This document shows positions 21,807 through 31,138 of a DNA stretch of 64,000 nucleotides, piece by piece. The DNA lies in the NCBI GenBank assembly GCA_949358305.1, contig OX442319.1, forward strand, positions 2,976,001 through 3,040,000. Direction: 5' to 3'. The stretch is from Strigamia acuminata (lineage: Eukaryota > Arthropoda > Chilopoda > Geophilomorpha > Linotaeniidae). The translations under genes and the position numbers were made by a program. Positions within the stretch are counted from its first letter, which is position 1. The number at the start of each line of letters is the position of its first letter. The notes under the pieces are model-generated. The model did no database searches, had not been told where the DNA came from, and was given only the letters and a program-made list of their open reading frames with translations.

Positions 21807-22133
21807 ATGTTTCCTCATAAGATGTTTGTTACTAGTGTACTGGATGAACAAGTGTTAACTGAAATCCATAATATTTTAGATGAAACGATTGATATAAATG
21901 CTAAATGCTTTACATGTGTAAGAAGTGAAACTGGGTTTTGGAGTAAAGTTGCAATTGCTTTAAATTGTGCAAACAACTTAAATGTTAGAATGTCACTTTA
22001 TAACAGTTGGCGCAAGAAATTGAAATATATTTATAATGATAATGCAACTAATAATGAGCCCTTGAATGAGGCAAACGATCTTCGTAATGTGCCCTTGAAT
22101 GTGGTAAATGATTCCAATACGCCCAGCTCATGA
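21807..22133 (+). CDS. Short uncharacterised ORF after the MULE remnant
   Basis: 108 codons with IHNILDETIDINAKCFTCV, FWSKVAIALNC and YNSWRKKLKYIYND, then an Asn-rich tail with two imperfect copies of NEPLNEANDLRN. The FW-VA-L...SLY-SWRKK pattern suggests a small helical DNA-binding domain of a transposon accessory protein. No family assigned. Confidence 0.3.
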   Translation: MFPHKMFVTSVLDEQVLTEIHNILDETIDINAKCFTCVRSETGFWSKVAIALNCANNLNVRMSLYNSWRKKLKYIYNDNATNNEPLNEANDLRNVPLNVVNDSNTPSS

Positions 22134-22229
22134 TACCAGTGCACGAGAGTCAGCAACTTCAAAAGGTGCTGTCGATCTTGCGCCCAGCTGCCAAACGCAT
22201 GGCTAGAACTGCAAATAACTCGCACATTC

Positions 22230-22514
22230 ATGGCCGGCCTTGATGATGGGAAATCGTTTTTCCTTTGGTTGGAGAAATCGATCGAAAGCGGAAAGGATTT
22301 CATCCTCCGTCAACAACTTTTATGGGCACACAGATATCCGATCGACGTCATAGAATCTAAGAGGATTCATTATAACAACAAGGGGGTATGGGTCCACAAA
22401 CGAGATGGCGCCGGCCATGAACCTAAAGTCACAACACAATCCAATAGAAATTTTTACATAAATGAAAGTTCCGAGCCCCGGTTCATGACCTCTGTTCTGG
22501 GAGAGAACAAATAA
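22230..22514 (+). CDS. Uncharacterised 94-aa frame
   Basis: Encodes a fragment with SFFLWLEKSIESGKDFILRQ and HRYPIDVIESKRIHYNNKG. No domain is recognised and no splice context is clear. It lies among transposon debris and is probably part of one. Confidence 0.2.
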   Translation: MAGLDDGKSFFLWLEKSIESGKDFILRQQLLWAHRYPIDVIESKRIHYNNKGVWVHKRDGAGHEPKVTTQSNRNFYINESSEPRFMTSVLGENK

Positions 22515-22607
22515 CCAACCCAGTCGACCGGTTAAACATTAAATATAACCAATTACTACTTCATAAATTTTTTTCTTAATAAAGTCTAAAAATTTTCAAA
22601 TTTAACA

Positions 22608-22850
22608 ATGCCAAAACTCAGCTCATCCATTGAAAAATCAGCCAAAGCTTTTGCTAAGCAAAAAGAAGTTGATAAGGAAAATCTGATATCAGAAGTATTT
22701 ACCAGGTCTTCTGTATGGGACAAATTCAACATGGATCATCAAGACAAATATTTAATTGATGCCCAGTGCAATAAAACAAGTCAGATTTTAGATTGCACAG
22801 GTGAGTCCAACTTCCACTCCAAGATGTTAGAGATGAAATTATGGCATTAG
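22608..22850 (+). pseudogene. MADF-like domain fragment
   Basis: The frame has LISEVFTRSSVWDKFNMDHQ and DKYLIDAQCNKTSQIL, the spacing of a MADF domain (a Myb-like DNA-binding module of arthropod transcription factors and transposon proteins). Cys stands where the second conserved Trp is expected. A donor-like GGTGAGT follows at 22800. Fragment only. Confidence 0.4.
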
Positions 22851-22859
22851 TTTCACCAG

Positions 22860-23814
22860 TGAAAATTTTACTTTTAGCTGGGAAAGCACGGAAAAGCATC
22901 CCAAACCCTAGACCAAAGTATGTTCTTACATATTTTTTAATTTACTTTTTGGACATCATCTCTTTTGTTCTCTCGAATTAAGATTATGGATGCAAACCAG
23001 CAGGTCAATAAATGTAAAATAACCTTTATAAAAAGTTTCTAGATTATAAAATTTACGCATCTCTTCATTTTTCCCATTTAGTGCAATCACAAATCAACGC
23101 CATACAGGAGACACATCGTTAAATATTGGAGCATGAGCAATGGATGGCTCAGCAAGTCGAAATCATGGAAAGCATAGTCCCACCTACGGAAGTGGTGATT
23201 ACAGATGCTGGGGAAGAGAATGCAGAAAACACTGCGATGGTTATAAAAGGTGGCGGCTTTAATAACACAGCAGAATTTGATTGATGGTGAAACTAAAGTC
23301 CCATTTTTTTATATTATTTCATAAATAAAATAAAATAAGAAATTGTTCATTTGACTGTAACAAACCTCCATCGCAAAAAAAGAAAATATACACAAAAAAA
23401 GTTGAAAAGTACTACCCAATGAAGACAATTGCAAACTAACAGCGGACCAAAAAGATGGCATTTTCTATTTGCGACTGCAAGTCAATAGCAATTGATACCA
23501 GAAAATAGATTCCTTTAAAGGAGTTTTTCGAAGTTTTACAACAATACCAACAGTACTAATATTATATGCGTACCATTGCACTTGGTAAATGCTGCACTCA
23601 TATAATCGATAGCAGTCTTACAGAACCAATACTATCTGCACTTGGTAAATGCTGCAGTCATACAATCGAAAGCAGTCTTACAGTACCGGGTGTCACAGTA
23701 TCTCAAATCACAAATTGGAAATTTCTAATAAATTAAACAATAACGGATGGCCAACAAAATGGAAACGAAAAAAGAAATAATAATGAAAGATTGAAAAATA
23801 AAGATATTTTGAAG
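22860..23814. other. Non-coding between transposon fragments and a tandem repeat
   Basis: AT-rich. A pair of near-identical lines with TGCACTTGGTAAATGCTGCA and ATCGAAAGCAGTCTTACAGT occurs at about 23576-23690, a local tandem duplication of roughly 60 bp. No gene supported. Confidence 0.3.
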
Positions 23815-24520
23815 ATGTAGAACCAACCAGAGCTCTCATTCAGTACCACTGGACCTAAAGTTCAGTGGGCCAGGGGCAACCACGAGGAGGTAGAGAGTTG
23901 GATTTGCTGCCCCCATGAAACAACACAATCGTAAAGACGCAAAATTCGAGGAAAAATGTACCATCAACGTGTACACATAAAACCTTCCAAAAACTTACGA
24001 TGGAAAAATATCACATGGTGGATAGACAAAATGGCGGCACACAATGAATCTATCAATACCACAAATAACCGCAAAGCATCCGATTGGATTACGCTGCGTG
24101 AAACTGATTACTGCTTAAAAAATAAATAAAAATAGAAAAATAATAGAAAAATAAAAGTTTACCAGACCTCTCAACGACCACGTATTATGAAGACTAGAGC
24201 TACGTTTCGCGTTTCGACTGGACCAAGAGGGTAACCACGTGGTAGAGAGTTCAAAAAGTCGCAAAATTCAATGGAAAATGAATCTGCACTCTCATTTAAA
24301 ACCTTTCAAAAACTTACGATAGCAAAATGTCACGCGGTGCAAGGACAAAATGGCGGCACCACGAACACATAACGAAACTGTCGACTTTCCATTTTCACAA
24401 ATAACCCGAAGCATCCCATGGAATTATGCTGTATGATACGGATTGTTGATAAAAAATAAATAAAAACAAAAGATTAAAAAGAGATTTATAAAATAAGTGA
24501 CTTCCATACCTACTACCGAC
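23815..24520 (-). repeat. Tandem duplication with repeated donor-bearing exon
   Basis: Two copies of a unit of about 350 bp start near 23815 and 24175, and the start of a third lies near 24500. Each complete copy has, on the minus strand, a GCCGCCATTTTGTC motif followed by TATC or CATC then GTAAGTTTTTG, a strong splice donor (near 23998 and 24318). It looks like a duplicated first exon and promoter of a minus-strand transcript, but no downstream coding exon was identified. Confidence 0.5.
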
Positions 24521-24599
24521 CACAGATTACGAAGACGACGACGTTTCGCGACGGTGATCATCGTGGGACTGAATTGGAAATGATCAACGACAAACCAAT

Positions 24600-25389
24600 A
24601 GAAAACGATTGCGTAGTTATGACGTTATGTTAGTTAGCAACGCATGCAGCGCCAACATGTGTTAAAAGTGTAAACTCATTTCGACATTTTACTGCATTTT
24701 ACGGATGCGCGAATTCAACTTTTTGGTATTTTGGTAGCCTAAACGTAGATTTCTTTTTTAGATTTTAAAAGTATTTTTAGCAAAAATTAAACGGATTTTA
24801 GCAACTGAAAATGCACATTTGTTCCCAAAAACGTATTAGTTTCAAATAATTTTTATCAATTTTCATTACAAAAAATAAATAATAAAAGGCTCGAGCTATT
24901 ATTTAGAAGATTTATTAAAGATTTCACGGATTTGTTATGGATTTGACGAGTTTGTGCTTTTCAGAATTCCAGGCAGATTTCGTTCAAGATTTTGATTGAT
25001 TTTAATATTATTTCCGAATCAATTTGCATGGATTTCAAAATCATCCAAAAAAGATGAAATACGGTAAACCTTAAAGGCGATTAACCATAATTCAGCTTTT
25101 GAGGCCATTCGCCTCCGAATACAGATGTAGAAAATATTTTGATACATAAATGACGACACGAGCACAAAATCTTTACAGAATCCAACCAAAATGATGGAAG
25201 GTGATTTATTTGCAAACGAAGAGAAAATTTGTGAGTTGACGAAATTATGTTTATTTTATTTTATTTATTTATTTAGTTCAAGTCCAGCAAGATTTTATTA
25301 TTCTTACAGTCCCGCTTGGCACCGCCATTGTCGCAAATTTGGTCAAAGCCACAATTTATTCGCCCTTTTCTTTTTATTGACACACAATT
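24600..25389. other. No gene supported
   Basis: AT-rich sequence with no convincing coding exon on either strand. Confidence 0.3.
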
Positions 25390-25790
25390 AAAGGGGTCAG
25401 GGTTTTGCCAGCCGTAAAATGGTTTAGCCTCTTCTGTTTTAGCCTCACTTCCTACTTTTTTTTGTTTTGTATGTTGGATAATATTGTGCCAGCCTCGGTC
25501 AATGCCAGCCGACTATTTGCCAGCCTTTTATTTTTTGTTTTGTATGTTGGATGTTGTGACGTGTTCAAAAGAGGCTAGAATATAATGGGCCGGCAAATAT
25601 AAGGCTGGCAAACTAAAGGGCCAGCAAATATAAGGCTGGCAAACTAAAGGGCCGGTAATTGTAAGGCTGGCAAACAAATATTTTATGACTACTTTTTATT
25701 ATTATTAATATTAAAAAAGGCCAAACACAAAGAGGCTGGATTAGAAGTTAGGAAATACAAACATCGAAGAGGCTAGAAGTTATAAGGCTG
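25390..25790. repeat. Word array: TTTGCCAGCC / GGCTGGCAAA
   Basis: The left half carries TTGCCAGCC and GTGCCAGCC words, the right half carries GGCTGGCAAACTAAAGGGCC repeated about four times in the opposite orientation. The whole 400-bp stretch can fold back on itself. It ends just downstream of the intronless gene at 25817. Confidence 0.65.
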
Positions 25791-25816
25791 GCAATGTTGT
25801 GCACCAATTAAAGGAA

Positions 25817-27397
25817 TCAGCTTAAATAAGTAGCCATTAAATCTGCAGTTTCCTCCTTGGTAAAACTGCACCAAGTGAAAACTTCTTCAATGTTTCCTTC
25901 AACAACATCACCAACCAATCGTTTTTGCAAATAATCAAACCCTAGATCTTTTTTAACCGTGTTCACTTCTTCCGCAGTTGGAAAACAAAAACTCAGAAGC
26001 TGGTCAATTTTTGGCCACTGCCTTTCCTCACCAACATCAAAACCAACGCAATCTCGACGAACCATAAAACGCAAGTCTCTTTTGAAAATCGCCATCTCTT
26101 TCTCCGAACTGATGCACACTTTTGCCACGTGCTCCAGCCACGTCCAATTGAAATCGCACTCGGAGCTGATATTTCGCGAAATACACCTCGACAAACATCT
26201 TCGTCTATTTTCCACACTTAAATCACGCAACAACAACACGATGTTATGAAAATCCTGCAACGTGCTAAAATCAACAAACAGAACTAAAAAAATACCGCTA
26301 CTCTCGATTACACTCTCGCAATAACGATTTCTCAGCTCCGTAGGAGCGTTTATCAATAAATCCGTCAAACAGTTTCTGACCGCACCAATATGGCCCAAGT
26401 TCTTCCAAGAACTCGTTTCGATCGTCGATGAAAATGCATCACTAAGATCGTAATTTGAAAACTTTTCCATGATGTAATTTACAGTCCTAGTAAAAAATTC
26501 CACGTACAAAAAATCGAAAAGGAAAATCCTGTAAATTCGCGATCCGACATCCGACGATAAAACAACATCGATTTGTTGCGCGTTCAATTGCGAGAGCAGA
26601 AAACATACCATGGAAGTCCCAAAACAATCGTTTTCTCCTCGAGTATTTAGGTTATCTTGGACTATTGCTGAAATCAACGCATCCAGTTCGCTTTCGGGCT
26701 GGACGAGTTTGAGGATTAATTCATTTCTCGCGTCGTCGGCCATTAGCGACCAAAAATATTCCACCGCGCTTTGGTTTTCGTATTCCATGGACATCAAAAG
26801 CATTTCGGACTTGGTGTGCTCGGATATTTGGCCCGAGCCAAACGTATGTTGTTTCCAAAAGTTAAACATGCGACTGTTTAAATAGGGTTCGGTTAGTGGA
26901 TCTTCTCGGTTCGAAATGTTGCTAAATTTGTCCCAAAGATCTTGCGCTCGATCCCACAAACAAAACACGCAGGAAATGTAAAATCGTCTGCTGATTGGCA
27001 GTTCGCGCGATCGGGAGAGAAGTCGTGCGGATTCGGTTACGTCCAGTCGCCCGTGTGTCGACCATTGCGTGCATTCTGATATGCATTTCAGCATTCGGAC
27101 GTCGAAGTAATTAAACACTTGCGGGGTTATGTAGTCTAACCAACTCCAAAGCTCGCTCGAAGTGTGTTTAACAAATGTGCGTAATGGAGGTTTCAAATAT
27201 TCTGGAACGAGCAAAACGTCCACTTGTTTGCAAATAGCGACTTCGAGTGTTGTCCAAAGGTGCAGTATTCTGTTTTCGGGAGAGAATTCCCAATTGGCAT
27301 AATTATTCTGAATCTTGAGATAATCTTTCCATAAATTGATCGCAGTTTTGGCTAATGAAATGTGCATGAAACTCGGCACATCCAAGACAAATTTCAT
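25817..27397 (-). CDS. Intronless 526-aa uncharacterised protein
   Basis: A single uninterrupted minus-strand frame from ATG at 27397 to TAA at 25817. The product is rich in helices, with LWSWLDYITPQVFNYFDVRM, WSTHGRLDVTESARLLS and ISRRFYISCVFCLWDRAQ, followed by an irregular array of helical segments. No signal peptide, membrane span or enzyme motif is visible. The central LDVTESARLL...RFYISCVFCLWD pattern resembles, from memory, large families of intronless uncharacterised proteins in arachnid genomes; that link is tentative. Lack of introns, next to genes with many short introns, suggests a retroposed or lineage-expanded gene. It is intact, so probably functional. Confidence 0.7.
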   Translation of the reverse strand: MKFVLDVPSFMHISLAKTAINLWKDYLKIQNNYANWEFSPENRILHLWTTLEVAICKQVDVLLVPEYLKPPLRTFVKHTSSELWSWLDYITPQVFNYFDVRMLKCISECTQWSTHGRLDVTESARLLSRSRELPISRRFYISCVFCLWDRAQDLWDKFSNISNREDPLTEPYLNSRMFNFWKQHTFGSGQISEHTKSEMLLMSMEYENQSAVEYFWSLMADDARNELILKLVQPESELDALISAIVQDNLNTRGENDCFGTSMVCFLLSQLNAQQIDVVLSSDVGSRIYRIFLFDFLYVEFFTRTVNYIMEKFSNYDLSDAFSSTIETSSWKNLGHIGAVRNCLTDLLINAPTELRNRYCESVIESSGIFLVLFVDFSTLQDFHNIVLLLRDLSVENRRRCLSRCISRNISSECDFNWTWLEHVAKVCISSEKEMAIFKRDLRFMVRRDCVGFDVGEERQWPKIDQLLSFCFPTAEEVNTVKKDLGFDYLQKRLVGDVVEGNIEEVFTWCSFTKEETADLMATYLS

Positions 27398-28059
27398 GAC
27401 GAAAAATTCAATAAGTTGGATAAGTGACGGACGAAAACTACCGGTAAGAATGATATTGCACCGTGGAAGTAGATATTAGTATACATATTAGTATAACTAC
27501 GTTTTGAAAACGTTACAAGATGTCGTCATTGTCATCGTACGAGATATGACGCCTGCGCAGACGATTTCCGAACTCCATTCATCAGCAAAATGAGAAAATA
27601 TAAAAAACGAGACAAATAAACAATAACAAAAACGATTGTGGTGGTTGCAAAACTGAGAGAAGAAATGCTGTCAACATAAATTGAAACAAAAACTAAATAA
27701 ATTCTCAACAAGAAAAATAATTATAAATTTATAAAAAAAATAAATTAAAAAAAACAATTTCCATTTGAAAAACGATGCAATCTTTTACCAAATAAAATGG
27801 CTGCAAAATCTTTAAAGGAAAAAATCTTTTCTCGCCTCGAGAAAATGTCAGCCCGAGCTTTGTAGGCGAACAAATGACGCTTTTCTCGGGCGCCAAATTG
27901 AAATTTTAGCTCAAAAATCTACCGGGCGTTGATTTATTTTTCGGACCAGACTCCCGGCGGATTTTGCAAATATCACTAATTCTTTTCTAAAATTCGATGA
28001 TTTTTACAAGAAAAACTATTATCTATACAAAAATCACCCATTTTTTGGAAAAAATTGTA
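27398..28059. other. 5' flank, no further gene supported
   Basis: AT-rich. A 22-codon frame starting MAAKSLKEKIF at about 27795 is too short to call. No other signal. Confidence 0.25.
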
Positions 28060-28155
28060 TTATTTTTTTATAAAACCATTCAAAATCTCCATCATTTCGT
28101 CGTCAGTGACTTTGAAATCAATCACATCAATATCCATGTCGTCGTTTCCTTTGTA
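28060..28155 (-). CDS. Possible last exon of an unresolved minus-strand gene
   Basis: After a TTTACAG acceptor the frame encodes 31 residues, YKGNDDMDIDVIDFKVTDDE and a short tail, to TAA. An upstream exon with donor ACAG|GTAATT at about 28224 does not join in the right phase, so the gene is either unresolved or broken. Confidence 0.3.
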   Translation of the reverse strand, partial: YKGNDDMDIDVIDFKVTDDEMMEILNGFIKK

Positions 28156-28546
28156 CTGTAAATAATGAAATAAATAAAAATTAAAAAAAAAAATCAAATT
28201 TCGGATAAAAAATTCCAAATTACCTGTAGCTCGTAAAATTATCTCTCCTATATCAATCCTCACCCATTACATGTGATCATTTTTCACACGAACGGAAATA
28301 CAAAGAAAAACATGTCATTGAATGAGACGAAAACTCGCGTACGAAACTCGGCACAATTGTGCACAATGACAAGCAGAGGCCACCTCACGGTAAACTAATG
28401 CAACCCGTCAAGCGTCATTACCGAGACAAGAACTAAAAATCCTCCATTTTACTATGCTTTATTAATTTATTCCAATAATCATATTTTACATCGTTTAATC
28501 CTGAAAACGATCGGAAAACATACATCAAATACATAAATATCACTTT

Positions 28547-30008
28547 TCAAACAAAAATAACATCCATTCTTAGAACTATAGAATCATTAAATAAATATTC
28601 TTCCGTCATCCTATCGAACGGAAAGAAATATCGTTCCCCACGACAAAACGTACTTCCCGGTTCAGCCGGCTTGTAAATCATACTTCTCCTAGCCGGCAAC
28701 GAATAATAATAATGATTTACATTGTTAAGCTGGTCGATTAAAGTTAAAGTTAAATTAAATGTACACGGCCATTTCAGATTCCCATCCTCGGGTCCCTCCA
28801 TGACCTGGAAGTAGGCCGACAAATACCGGCCCTTCGCGTCCCCTATGCCGTTGGGACCGATTAACAAACATGTGTGATAACCCTTACTGAAAAAATCCTC
28901 GCTGAACAGGACGAATTTTCGTTCACGTTCGGCATGGCGTTTAATTCGCGAAAAATTTTCAATTTTCCAAATATAAGTGACGCATTCGTTCACGTCTTGA
29001 CGTGGATCTTTTATAACGCTTTTCATGATTACATTCGAGGCTTCCTCTTTTATCGTTTTCTCGTCATTTTTCCAGTTTTCGGTCAAATTGTCATCATTTT
29101 CTGTGTTCACGGGAAATGTTTCTTTAATTTCTCCGTCTTCAAGCAATGTATCTTCATTTTCTCCGTTTTCGGGCAATATTTCGTCGTTTTCTCCGTTTTC
29201 GGCCAATGTTTCATCTTTTTCTTCGTTTTCGGCCAATGTTTCGTTATTTTCTACGTTTTCTGGCAATGTAACGTAATTTTTCCCTTTTTTGGTCAAAGTT
29301 TCGCTTTTTGTCGCTTCGACATTAATTGTTTCTTCACTTTTCATGTCGTCAATGACACTAACTGCAATAAAGAAAATAGGACAATTAATTTTAAATAAAA
29401 TATTTTAAATAAAAAACAAATTTTTTCCCATTTTTTCCCATTAAATTAAATTACCGATTCGAATTGATAATTCCTGCAGAATGCTTTTAATGCTGTCAAT
29501 GGCGTCGTCGATCAGATTTGTGAGTGAGTTAATGGCTGATGAGTTGGCAGCTAAAGTTCAAAAGTAAATTAAAATAAAGGTCAATTTTGGTACAAATAAA
29601 AATGTATTAAAAAATATATTGAAATTCAGGGACATTTACTTTGTGCTGCTCGCTGATTAAACAAGGAGTGCGCGTCATCGTGAAATTCTCTTACAACTTG
29701 TATGATTTGTTGTTGGGACAACTCCACACAGAATGGCTCACTGTCAGAATTGATTTCGTGTAACATTTCTTCGCCTATAAATTAATTATAAACGTAAAAT
29801 TAATTACAATTTTAACGCAAATGAGCTATTTCGAAGTTTTGTACCTTATCAGAACACGGTGACTGGAATTTAGAACACGTCGATCGTCTATATCATGAAT
29901 TAGAAATCAGTCAATATTAATTGAATTGATAAATAAATAGATTTTTTAATTTTTGTTTTTCCTGTGTTTCGGGTAAAAAGAACCAACCTTAGATGTTCGA
30001 GATGACAT
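28547..30008 (-). CDS. MATH (TRAF-type) domain protein with acidic decapeptide repeats
   Basis: Exons on the minus strand: a short first exon from ATG at 30008 (probably to 29984), then 29774-29640, 29550-29455 and 29361-28547, with phases that sum to 356 codons. The N-terminal part is helical. At about residues 122-181 come six 10-residue acidic repeats of the form xENxETLxEN. The C-terminal 140 residues are a MATH domain: YIWKIENFSRI, FSEDFFSKGYHTCLLI and YLSAYFQVMEGPEDGNLKWP are recognisable. MATH domains bind peptide ligands and are found in TRAFs, meprins and adaptor proteins; no RING, BTB or protease domain is present. The first exon's donor (G|GTTCTT) is weak, so the N-terminus is uncertain. 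The 5' end lies in a large inverted repeat that duplicates exon 1. Confidence 0.7.
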
Positions 30009-30430
30009 GTTGAGAACAGCGGTGTCGTACGACGGCACCTGGTGAGAATATGGTACAATGATGATTCACTCATGCTGAGCCAAAGTTAACTACGCATTTA
30101 TTAATCAATTTGTTAATTAATTAATTAATTAATTAAATTAATAAATTTAATTAATAAATTTAATTAATAAATTATTTAATTAACAAATTAATTAATAAAT
30201 GCTTAGTGAATCATCATTGTGCCATATTGTCACCAGGTGCTATCGTACGCCACCGCTGTTCGACATGTCATCTCGAACACCTAAGGTTGGTTCTTTTTAT
30301 CCGAAACACAGGAAATACAAAAATTAAAAAAAATCTATTTATTTATCAATTCAATTAATATTGACTGATTTCTAATTTGTGATATAGACGATCGACGTGT
30401 TTTAAATTCCATTCCAGTCACCGTGTTTGA
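29852..30430. repeat. Inverted duplication of the MATH gene 5' end
   Basis: The left arm, about 29852-30110, and the right arm, about 30185-30430, are near-identical inverted copies around a short core of TTAAT repeats. Each arm includes the ATGTCATCTCGAACA start, the putative first intron and ACGATCGACGTGTT. Differences of a few per cent suggest a recent event. Confidence 0.85.
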
Positions 30431-31090
30431 AGTGTATTAAAGATGGATTCCGACCGATGGCGTTGGATATAAAGGAGCGGACTCAGAGCTTGACCATCAC
30501 CTTGCTGCTTATTAGCATGAGTATTTATTAAAAGTACTGTGACGGTTACACTGTCATACACCTTGCTAGTTTAGGACGATTATTTCGCCAATAGATGGCG
30601 CTGATACGTTTTAGCGGTAATTTCAAATTTCGAAAATTTTTGAGTGAATAAAATATAAATTATTATTTATATTTTATTCCACTGCAATTTGAGACATTTA
30701 TTAAACACTTTTGGGATGTTTTAATACTAGTTGATTTATTTGTCACATAATTCTATTGAATTATGTGCAAACCTTACACCTGGTGAAGGCACCCTTCATC
30801 ACCCACTGTGAGTTGGACTCCTTTTGGATTATAGTCAAAAGGACTTAATCCAAAATGTGTCCTGCGTATCCAGTTCCTGTAGTGGACCTAGTAGAAGACT
30901 ATGTCCTGAGTATCCACTTCCTATGACCTAGGATTGGGTGGATTTAGCTGCCCAGTGATCCCATTGGATCACTGAACAGCTATTCTCCTCACCGAGTATA
31001 TATTCCCTTGCAAAACGGATATAGCTCGCTCTTGTTCTTGTTTTGTTTGATACTGATATTTACTTGAGCACATATTATACTTCCCTTCGT
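30431..31090. other. Non-coding with one perfect AT hairpin
   Basis: No gene supported. At about 30642-30678 a GAATAAAATATAAAT arm faces its exact complement across a 4-base loop. The right edge runs into the unit of the hairpin array that resumes at 33221. Confidence 0.35.
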
Positions 31091-31138
31091 TCCAACAATC
31101 CGTTGAAGAAATACGTGATATTTAGTGTAAGTATCTAG

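Noticed and set aside
28874-29398. Plus-strand Phe-rich frame over the MATH gene
   Set aside because: Periodic GENxE codons read backward give repeated FxVFGQ. The minus strand has the domain and the splice structure.
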